22,282 bases of DNA from an uncultured Oscillospiraceae bacterium (lineage in GTDB: Bacteria; Bacillota; Clostridia; Oscillospirales; Oscillospiraceae). Shown piece after piece: positions 15,547 to 22,282 of this stretch. The stretch is taken from the NCBI GenBank assembly GCA_910587285.1, contig CAJULM010000047.1, forward strand, positions 1 to 22,282, written 5' to 3'. How positions within the stretch are numbered: position 1 is the first letter of the stretch; the number at the start of each line of letters is the position of its first letter. A model generated the notes under the pieces. The model was not told where the DNA came from. It saw nothing but the letters and a program-made list of their open reading frames with translations, and searched no databases. The position numbers were made by a program, and so were the translations under genes.

Positions 15547-16568
15547 AAGAACAGTTAGCAAAAATCCGCGCCGACGCGCTCTCCGCCTTCGAGAATGTCA
15601 AGGACGCCGCCGCTCTGGACGAGCTGCGGGTGCGCTACCTGGGCAAAAAGGGCGAGCTGACGGCGGTGCTCAAGCAGATGGGCCGGCTGTCCGCCGAGGA
15701 GCGCCCCGCCATGGGCGCGCTGGCCAACGAGGTGCGCGCCGCCCTGGAAAACGCCCTGGACAGTGCCTCCCAAAAAATCGAGCAGGCCGCTCTGGAGCTG
15801 AAGCTCAAGGCGGAGACGGTGGACGTGACCATCCCCGGCCGGCAGGTGCAGATGGGCTGCCGCCACCCCATGAACACCGCCCTGGACGAGTTCAAGGAAA
15901 TTTTCATCGGCATGGGCTTCACCGTGCTGGACGGGCCCGAAATCGAACTGGCCGAGCTGAATTTCGACCGGCTCAACGCCGAGGAGGGCCACCCCAGCCG
16001 GGACTGGTCGGACACCTTTTATTTTGACACCGACGAGCGCGTCATGCTCCGCAGCCAGACCTCTCCCATGCAGGTGCGGGCCATGGACTCCATGGAGCTG
16101 CCCATCCGCATGATCGCCCCCGGCCGGGTGTACCGCAAGGACGAGGTGGACGCCACCCACTCCCCCATGTTCCACCAGGTGGAGGGCATGGTCATCGACC
16201 GGGGCGTCACCATGGCGGACCTGAAGGGCACGCTCACCACCGTGGCCCAGAAAATCTACGGCTCCAACACGAAAACCCGCTTCCGCCCCCACCACTTCCC
16301 CTTCACCGAGCCCTCCTGCGAGATGGACGTGCAGTGCCACAAGTGCGACGGCGCGGGCTGCGCCACCTGCAAGGGCGAGGGCTGGATCGAGCTGCTGGGC
16401 GCAGGGATGATTCATCCCCGTGTGCTGGAGATGGCGGGCATCGACCCGGAGGAGTGGTCCGGCTGGGCCTTCGGCTTCGGCCTGGACCGGCTGGCCATGC
16501 TGCGGTACAAAATCGACGACCTGCGCCTCATCTTCGAAAACGACGTGCGGTTTTTAGAGCAATTCTAA
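15543..16568 (+). CDS. pheS: phenylalanine--tRNA ligase alpha subunit
   Basis: Catalytic subunit of the alpha2-beta2 class II synthetase that charges tRNA-Phe. 341 residues, normal length. Residues about 1-90 form the tRNA-binding helical coiled coil. Motif 1 region HPMNTALDEF starts at 108, GPEIELAELNFDRLN at 131, motif 2 RVYRKDEVDATHSPMFHQVEG at 195-215, FPFTEPSCEMDV at 252-263, and motif 3 GFGLDRLAM at 311-319. A four-cysteine cluster C265-x2-C268-x4-C273-x2-C276 lies before GWIELLGAGM, a feature seen in part of the Firmicutes and probably zinc-binding. AAAGGAG lies 8 bases before the start. Confidence 0.98.
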   Translation: MKEQLAKIRADALSAFENVKDAAALDELRVRYLGKKGELTAVLKQMGRLSAEERPAMGALANEVRAALENALDSASQKIEQAALELKLKAETVDVTIPGRQVQMGCRHPMNTALDEFKEIFIGMGFTVLDGPEIELAELNFDRLNAEEGHPSRDWSDTFYFDTDERVMLRSQTSPMQVRAMDSMELPIRMIAPGRVYRKDEVDATHSPMFHQVEGMVIDRGVTMADLKGTLTTVAQKIYGSNTKTRFRPHHFPFTEPSCEMDVQCHKCDGAGCATCKGEGWIELLGAGMIHPRVLEMAGIDPEEWSGWAFGFGLDRLAMLRYKIDDLRLIFENDVRFLEQF

Positions 16569-16700
16569 TGTATAGGGGAGGGGCTTGATTCTCGCCTTCG
16601 GCCCGGTCGGCGATGGACGACCCCCACCGGGGATCAACGCCCCCTCCCGCCATACCGATGTGTTCTCTGTTCCATGGGAGGGGCAAGCCCCTCTCCTACA
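16569..16700. mobile_element. MITE-like palindromic element between pheS and pheT
   Basis: 132 bp with imperfect terminal inverted repeats: TGTATAGGGGAGGGGCTTG at 16569-16587 and the reverse complement TGTAGGAGAGGGGCTTG at 16684-16700 (one 2-base gap, one mismatch). The right end also forms its own stem (GGGAGGGGC AA GCCCCTCTCC, about 16676-16696). There is no coding capacity. It starts directly after the pheS stop codon and ends 25 bases before pheT, which keeps its own ribosome site. It looks like a non-autonomous or REP-type repeat, and I recall similar GGGGAGGGGC-ended repeats in GC-rich Clostridia. No target-site duplication is clear. Confidence 0.6.
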
Positions 16701-16725
16701 ATCCTGATTTGAAGGAGTTTTATAT

Positions 16726-19413
16726 ATGAATCTATCCCGAAAATGGCTCAATGAATTTGTTCAGATAGATATAGACGATAAGGATTTCGCCGAGGCCATG
16801 ACCCTGTCCGGCTCTAAGGTGGAGGGCACCGCCGACCTGGGCGCGGAGATCTCCAACGTGGTGGCGGGCCGCATCCAGTCCATGGAGCGCCACCCCGACT
16901 CCGACCATATGTGGGTATGCCGGCTGGACGTGGGCAAAGAAACCCCCATCCAGATCGTCACCGGGGCGTGGAACATCCACCCCGGCGACCTGGTCCCCGT
17001 GGCCCTGCACAACTCCACCCTCCCCGGCGGCAAAAAGATCGAGAAGGGCATGCTGCGGGGGGTGCTGTCCGACGGCATGATGTGCGGCCTTGCCGAGCTG
17101 GGGCTGGACGAGCGGGACTTCCCCTACGCCGCCATCACCCCTGCCGCCATTTTGAACGACTACCACCCCATCGACCCGGCCAAGCCCTCCATCCCGGCGA
17201 ACATCCAGCCCGGGCACAAGATTTTTGGTCCGGTGGTGGCGGCAAGGGTAATCAATGTGGGGGACGCCGGGGAAGACGGCTGGTCCTGCGGCATCGATAT
17301 TGGCGGGTCGCTTCAGTCCTTCTTCACCCCTTGTCAAAATGTCCACGAGGGCGACTTGGTGGCCTACAACACCAAAACCGGCGCCATCTGCACCCTGGCC
17401 GACCTCCACGCCGAGCAGAAGGAGTTCCCCCACTGCATCCCCGACGGCATTTTCGTGCTTCAGGAGGACTGTAAGCCCGGGGACGATATCAAGCCCGTCA
17501 TCGGCCTGGACGACCACGTGGTGGAGTTCGAAATCACTCCCAACCGCCCGGACTGCCTTTCCGTCATCGGCCTGGCCCGGGAGGCGTCCGCCACCTTTGA
17601 CAAGCCCCTCACCCTCCACACCCCCGAGGTAAAGGGCGGGGCGGACGGCGTGCTCACCGACCTGCTGGACGTGGAAACTCTCGATGCTGATCTGGTGCCT
17701 CGGTACACCGCCCGGATGGTGCGCAACGTGAAAATCGCCCCCTCCCCCAAGTGGATGCGGGAGCGCCTTCGCGCCATGGGCGTGCGGCCCATCAACAACA
17801 TCGTGGACATCACCAACTACGTCATGCTGGAGTATGGCCAGCCCATGCACGCCTTCGACTACCGCTACGTCAACGGCGGCAAGATCATCGTGCGCCGGGC
17901 GGCCGAGGGGGAGGCGCTCACCACCCTGGACGGCAAGGAGCACCGACTCAACGCCAACCACCTGGTCATCGCCGACGAGGGCCGGGCCGTTGGCCTGGCG
18001 GGCATCATGGGTGGATTGAATTCCGAAATCGTGGCCGACACGGCGGACGTGGTGTTTGAGTCCGCCTGCTTCGACGGCACCTGCATCCGCAAGGGGGCCC
18101 TGGCCCTGGGAATGCGCACCGAGGCCTCCGCCAAGTTCGAGAAGGGGCTGGACCCCATGAACACCCTGCCCGCCGTCAACCGGGCCTGCGAGCTGGTGGA
18201 GCTTTTGGGCGCGGGCGAGGTGGTGGACGGCGTCATCGACATTTTAAACTTCGTCCCCCAGCCCACCGTCTTGCCCCTGGAGCCGGACAAAATCAACGCC
18301 CTTCTGGGCACCCGCGTCCCTCAGGAGGAGATGGTCTCCATTCTCACCAAGCTGGGCTTTGGCGTGGAGGGCGATCAAGTGTCCGTTCCCTCCTGGCGGG
18401 GGGACGTGCGCCGCATGGCCGATCTGGCGGAGGAGGTGGCCCGGCTCCACGGCTACAATAACATCCCCTCCACCCTCATGCGGGGCCAGACCACCCAAGG
18501 GGGCTATTCCCCCGTTCAAAAGCTGGAAAATAAGCTGGGCGCGCTGTGCCGCACCTGCGGATACAGCGAAATCATCACCTACTCCTTCATCTCTCCCTCC
18601 GCTTACGACAAAATTCTCTGGGATAAAAATGATTCCAACCGCAGCTCCTTCAAGATTTTGAATCCGCTGGGGGAGGACACCTCCATCATGCGCACCACCA
18701 CCATGCCCTCTATGCTGGAGGTGCTGGGCCGCAACTACAACAACAACCGCAACCGAACCGTGCGGCTGTATGAGCTTGGCCGCATCTATCTCCCCGGCGG
18801 CATGGACGGTTTGGCCATGGAGGCACAGATTTTGACCTTGGGCGCCTATGGCGGCATGGACTTTTTCACCCTGAAGGGCGCCATCGAGGCCATTTTGAAG
18901 GGCATCCGCGCCCAAAACGTCCATTTTGAGCCCTGCACGGAGGACCCCTCCTATCACCCCGGCCGCTGCGCCTACGTCTACAGCGGCGACAACATCGTCG
19001 GCGTGTTCGGACAAGTTCATCCCCTGGCCGCCAAAAACTTCGGCGTGGACGGGGAACTGTACGCCGCCGAGCTCAGCTTTGACGCGCTGCTGCTGGCCCA
19101 GGGGGCCGACCCCGAATACGCCCCCCTGCCCAAGTATCCCCCCATCACCCGGGACATCGCCGTGGTGTGCGCCGAGGACGTATCGGTGGGCGCGCTGGAG
19201 GCCGCCATCCGCAAGGGGGCCAAGGGTCTGCTCAAAGAGGTAGCCCTATTCGATATCTACCGGGGCAAAAATCTGGGCGAGGGCAAAAAGTCGGTGGCCT
19301 TCAACCTGGTGCTCCGCGCCGACGACCGCTCCCTCACCGGCGAGGAGGCGGACGAGGATGTGAAGTCCATTTTGGAGACACTGGAAAAGGACTGCGGCGC
19401 AGTACTGCGCTGA
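16726..19413 (+). CDS. pheT: phenylalanine--tRNA ligase beta subunit with an extra OB-like domain
   Basis: tRNA-binding and editing subunit of PheRS. 895 residues against about 800 usually. Order: N-terminal B1, tRNA-binding OB domain (about 45-135, VVAGRI ... DHMWVCRLDVG ... NIHPGDLVPVA ... MMCGLAELGLDE), an extra segment (about 136-237), FEITPNRPDCLSV (268-280), the B3/B4 editing region (LVPRYTARMV ... GQPMHAFDYRYV ... GIMGGLNSEI), B5, the catalytic-like core, and a C-terminal FDX-ACB domain (YPPITRDIAVV to the end). The extra segment resembles a second, shortened OB domain. GAAGGAG lies about 10 bases before the ATG. Separated from pheS by the palindromic element. Confidence 0.97.
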   Translation: MNLSRKWLNEFVQIDIDDKDFAEAMTLSGSKVEGTADLGAEISNVVAGRIQSMERHPDSDHMWVCRLDVGKETPIQIVTGAWNIHPGDLVPVALHNSTLPGGKKIEKGMLRGVLSDGMMCGLAELGLDERDFPYAAITPAAILNDYHPIDPAKPSIPANIQPGHKIFGPVVAARVINVGDAGEDGWSCGIDIGGSLQSFFTPCQNVHEGDLVAYNTKTGAICTLADLHAEQKEFPHCIPDGIFVLQEDCKPGDDIKPVIGLDDHVVEFEITPNRPDCLSVIGLAREASATFDKPLTLHTPEVKGGADGVLTDLLDVETLDADLVPRYTARMVRNVKIAPSPKWMRERLRAMGVRPINNIVDITNYVMLEYGQPMHAFDYRYVNGGKIIVRRAAEGEALTTLDGKEHRLNANHLVIADEGRAVGLAGIMGGLNSEIVADTADVVFESACFDGTCIRKGALALGMRTEASAKFEKGLDPMNTLPAVNRACELVELLGAGEVVDGVIDILNFVPQPTVLPLEPDKINALLGTRVPQEEMVSILTKLGFGVEGDQVSVPSWRGDVRRMADLAEEVARLHGYNNIPSTLMRGQTTQGGYSPVQKLENKLGALCRTCGYSEIITYSFISPSAYDKILWDKNDSNRSSFKILNPLGEDTSIMRTTTMPSMLEVLGRNYNNNRNRTVRLYELGRIYLPGGMDGLAMEAQILTLGAYGGMDFFTLKGAIEAILKGIRAQNVHFEPCTEDPSYHPGRCAYVYSGDNIVGVFGQVHPLAAKNFGVDGELYAAELSFDALLLAQGADPEYAPLPKYPPITRDIAVVCAEDVSVGALEAAIRKGAKGLLKEVALFDIYRGKNLGEGKKSVAFNLVLRADDRSLTGEEADEDVKSILETLEKDCGAVLR

Positions 19414-19421
19414 CCAGGGCA

Positions 19422-19464
19422 AAATGCTGCGGGGCGGGATCAAATCATCCGCCCCGCAGCATTT
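19422..19464 (+). terminator. terminator of the pheST operon
   Basis: 16-bp perfect stem (19422-19437 with 19449-19464), 11-base loop, and a short T-rich tail (ATTTCTAT). It lies 9 bases after the pheT stop. Confidence 0.88.
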
Positions 19465-19538
19465 CTATCATATACCACAAAGTTCATCATAACCGATTAA
19501 CCCCGATTGCGGCGAAATTCCCTGCGCCCCCCTTCCGC

Positions 19539-19567
19539 TTGCTTATGTGCTCCAAAAGTGGTATACT
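19539..19567 (+). promoter_or_regulatory. polA promoter
   Basis: TTGCTT (19539-19544), 17-base spacer, TATACT (19562-19567) preceded by TGG (extended -10). Start of transcription is predicted near 19574. Confidence 0.78.
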
Positions 19568-19600
19568 ATATTATTCAAAATTTTTTGCGAGGTGTCCCCC

Positions 19601-22270
19601 ATGAAGCTCATGGTCATCGACGGCAATTCCATTGTCAACCGGGCCTTTTACGGCGTCAGCCAAACCCTCACCACCCGGGAGGGCCTGCCCACCAACGCCA
19701 TCTTCGGCTTTTTGAACATTCTGCTCAAGCTGCTGGACGAGGAGCAGCCCGAAGGGCTGGCGGTGGCCTTCGACCTGCGGGCCCCCACCTTCCGCCACAA
19801 GGCATTTGCGGACTACAAGGCCCAGCGCAAGGGAATGCCGGAGGAGCTGGCCGTCCAGATGCCGGTGCTGAAAGAGGTGCTGGACGCCATGAACATCCGC
19901 CGCTGTGAGCTGGAGGGCTGGGAGGCGGACGACCTGCTGGGCACCATGGCCCGAATCAACGCCGCCCAAGGAGGGGACACGGTCATCGTCACCGGCGACA
20001 AGGACTCTCTCCAGCTCATCGACGCGCACACCACCGTCAAGCTGGTCACAACCCGCATGGGCCAGACCACCACCCGGAACGTCACCCCGGAGGATTTTCG
20101 CAGCGAATACGGCTTCGACCCCATCCACATGATCGACTTGAAGGCGTTGATGGGGGACTCATCGGACAACTACCCCGGCGTGAAGGGGGTGGGTGAGAAG
20201 ACCGCCATGGCCCTCATTCAGCAGTACCACTCTGTGGACGCCATCTATGAAAAACTCCCGGATCTCGACGCCAAGCCCGCGGTCATCAGAAAGCTCACCG
20301 AGGGAGAGGCGGACGCCCGGATGAGCTACGACCTGGCCGTCATCCGCTGCGACGCGCCCATGGGCTTCGACCCGGCGGACGCCCTGCGCCAGCCCTTCGA
20401 CCGCCCCGCTCTATATGAAAAGCTGCTCAGCTTAGAGTTTAACAAGCTCATCGACAAGCTAAAGCTCACCCCCGGCCCCGCCGAAGTCGATTTCCAGAGT
20501 GAGAAGCCCGTAGAGGTCCAGGTGGACGTGGAGGACCTGCGCACCGCCCTGGCGTTTGAGCGGGCCCTTGCCAAGTGGGAGGGGGCGGACTGCGTAGCTG
20601 TCCTGCCCCTGCGGTCGCTGGCGGGGGTGGCGGTGTCTCTGTCTGAGGACGGCGGCAGGCGGGCGTACCTGTACGACATCCGCGCCGACCGGTATGAGGG
20701 GGACTACCGCGCCCTGCTCTCGGCCCTGTTCGGCCCCAAGGTGCGCAAAGCGGCCCACGGGGTGAAGGAGCTGTGCCGCGCCCTGCTGGACGAGGGCATC
20801 GAACCGGAGGGCTTCATCTTTGACACCGAGCTGGCCGCCTATCTGCTGGACCCCACGGCGGGCAACTATGAGCTGCGCAAGCTGGTGGTGTCCTACTTCA
20901 AGAAGGAGGTGGAGCAGTCCGCCGCCTACAAGGACGAGACGGCCTTTTCCCTGCTGGACGACGGGTTGAAGGCCCAGACCGCCTGGTACGAGGACGCGGC
21001 CTGGATCGAGGCGTTTTACGGGCTGTTCCAGCCCAAGCTGGAGGAATACGGCCTGCTGTCCGTGCTGACGGACATTGAGCTGCCCCTGTGCCCCGTGCTG
21101 GCCCGGATGGAGCGGGAGGGCGTCCTGGTAGACAGCCAGGCCCTGGCCGACTTCGGCAGACAGCTCCAGACCGGCATTGACGTGCTCACCCAGGAAATTT
21201 ACGCTCTGGCCGGGGAAAAATTTAACATTCTCTCCCCAAAGCAGCTGGGCCGAATTCTGTTCGACAAGCTGGGCCTGCCCCCCATTAAGAAGACGAAAAC
21301 CGGCTGGTCCACCAATGTGGACGTGCTGGAAAAGCTCCGCCCCCGCCACGAGATTGTGGGAAGGGTGCTCGACTACCGGCAGCTGACCAAGCTCAACTCC
21401 ACCTACGTGGAGGGGTTGAGCAAGGTCATTGCCGGTGACGGGCGCATTCACACCAGCTTCCAGAACACTGTCACCGCCACGGGCCGTCTGTCCTCCACCG
21501 AGCCCAATTTGCAAAACATCCCCGTGCGCACCCCTTTAGGCGCGGAGATGCGGAAAATGTTCGTAGCCCCGAAAGGCAAGGTACTGGTAGACGCGGACTA
21601 CTCCCAAATCGAGCTGCGGCTGCTGGCCCATATGTCCGGGGACAGCTCCATGATCGGAGGCTTCAACTCCGGGGTGGACATCCACACCGTCACCGCCTCT
21701 CAGGTATTCGGGCTTCCCCAGGACGAGGTGCCCCCGGAGCTGCGCCGGGCCGCCAAGGCGGTGAACTTCGGCATCGTGTATGGCATCTCCGCCTACTCCC
21801 TCTCGGAAGATATCCACGTCACCGTGGCCCAGGCCAAGGAGTATATGGAGAAGTATTTTGAGCACTACTCCGGCGTGCGCTCCTATATGGACCGGGTGGT
21901 GGAGCGGGGCCGGGAGGACGGCTATGTGTCCACCCTCTACGGCCGCCGCCGCTGGCTACCGGAGCTGAAAAGCTCCAACTTCAACACCCGGTCCTTCGGG
22001 GAGCGGGTGGCGCTGAATATGCCCATCCAGGGCACGGCGGCGGATATCATCAAGCTGGCCATGATAAAAGTGGACGCCCGCCTGCGGGCCGAGGGGCTGG
22101 AGGCCCGGCTGGTGCTCCAGGTCCACGATGAGCTTATCGTGGAGTGCCCCGAGGGCGAGGCGGAGCAGGTCAAGGCCCTCTTGCAGAAGGAGATGGAGGG
22201 GGTGGCGGCGCTGAGCGTGCCGCTGAAAGCGGACGCGAACGTTGGCCGCACCTGGGCGGAGTGCCATTAG
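19601..22270 (+). CDS. polA: DNA polymerase I, proofreading domain degenerate
   Basis: Repair and Okazaki-fragment polymerase, 889 residues. The 5' nuclease domain (1 to about 290) has DGNSIVNRAF, LEGWEADDLLG, VIVTGDKDSLQL and LMGDSSDNYPGVKGVGEKTA. The middle domain (about 300-460) lacks the DxE metal-binding pair of active 3'-5' exonucleases; the matching strand reads CVAVLPLRSLAG, as in Bacillus-type Pol I. The polymerase domain has motif A DYSQIELR (Asp666), motif B with Lys719 and Phe723 (RRAAKAVNFGIVYG), and motif C VHDE (Asp843). The ATG at 19601 has GAGG 8 bases upstream; the frame is open further but that part overlaps the promoter. The stop lies 12 bp before the window end. Confidence 0.97.
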   Translation: MKLMVIDGNSIVNRAFYGVSQTLTTREGLPTNAIFGFLNILLKLLDEEQPEGLAVAFDLRAPTFRHKAFADYKAQRKGMPEELAVQMPVLKEVLDAMNIRRCELEGWEADDLLGTMARINAAQGGDTVIVTGDKDSLQLIDAHTTVKLVTTRMGQTTTRNVTPEDFRSEYGFDPIHMIDLKALMGDSSDNYPGVKGVGEKTAMALIQQYHSVDAIYEKLPDLDAKPAVIRKLTEGEADARMSYDLAVIRCDAPMGFDPADALRQPFDRPALYEKLLSLEFNKLIDKLKLTPGPAEVDFQSEKPVEVQVDVEDLRTALAFERALAKWEGADCVAVLPLRSLAGVAVSLSEDGGRRAYLYDIRADRYEGDYRALLSALFGPKVRKAAHGVKELCRALLDEGIEPEGFIFDTELAAYLLDPTAGNYELRKLVVSYFKKEVEQSAAYKDETAFSLLDDGLKAQTAWYEDAAWIEAFYGLFQPKLEEYGLLSVLTDIELPLCPVLARMEREGVLVDSQALADFGRQLQTGIDVLTQEIYALAGEKFNILSPKQLGRILFDKLGLPPIKKTKTGWSTNVDVLEKLRPRHEIVGRVLDYRQLTKLNSTYVEGLSKVIAGDGRIHTSFQNTVTATGRLSSTEPNLQNIPVRTPLGAEMRKMFVAPKGKVLVDADYSQIELRLLAHMSGDSSMIGGFNSGVDIHTVTASQVFGLPQDEVPPELRRAAKAVNFGIVYGISAYSLSEDIHVTVAQAKEYMEKYFEHYSGVRSYMDRVVERGREDGYVSTLYGRRRWLPELKSSNFNTRSFGERVALNMPIQGTAADIIKLAMIKVDARLRAEGLEARLVLQVHDELIVECPEGEAEQVKALLQKEMEGVAALSVPLKADANVGRTWAECH

Positions 22271-22282
22271 CTCGTCGCAAAG

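Overview
The window looks like a piece of chromosome from a GC-rich Firmicute of the class Clostridia, most likely the Oscillospiraceae (Flavonifractor/Intestinimonas/Lawsonibacter neighbourhood). This rests on the 16S rRNA sequence read by eye, the tandem rRNA promoters, a T-box leader, a clostridial-type GluRS with an N-terminal extension, and strong Shine-Dalgarno sites on most genes (metA to FAD dehydrogenase, nnr and mazF are weaker). The genus is not determined. Most of the window is housekeeping DNA. No phage, transposase, CRISPR array or tRNA gene was found.

Layout. Positions 1-1353 hold a 16S rRNA gene on the minus strand, cut off at its 3' end by the window edge. Three tandem promoters and a leader lie behind it (1354-1790). 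Divergent from it are metA (homoserine O-acetyltransferase type) and an overlapping FAD-dependent dehydrogenase, then a membrane-anchored XRE-type regulator. These converge on upp (minus). Behind upp are a second membrane XRE protein and gltX, both minus with their own promoters. A probable small-RNA locus (about 9190-9343) follows. Then comes a minus-strand cluster, in transcription order nnr, a YdcC-like lipoprotein gene, alr, an orphan mazF and a small secreted protein. This resembles the Bacillus ydcC-alr-ndoAI-ndoA block, but the antitoxin gene is missing.

The nnr cluster is divergent from a tRNA-Phe-type T-box operon: yitT-like membrane gene, small coiled-coil gene, pheS, pheT. The divergent promoter region is split by two 82-bp tandem repeats, each with a perfect hairpin; the hairpin core is inverted between the copies. 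A palindromic MITE-like element sits between pheS and pheT. pheT is followed by a strong terminator and then by polA, whose stop codon lies 12 bp from the window end.

Points that stand out: PheT appears to carry a second, degenerate copy of its tRNA-binding OB domain; the tandem repeat and hairpin inversion inside the nnr/phe divergent promoter; a mazF without mazE whose leader hairpin carries a UACAU in the loop region; a candidate unassigned sRNA; and a Phe T-box operon that starts with two genes unrelated to tRNA charging. I did not find a clearly new multi-gene system.
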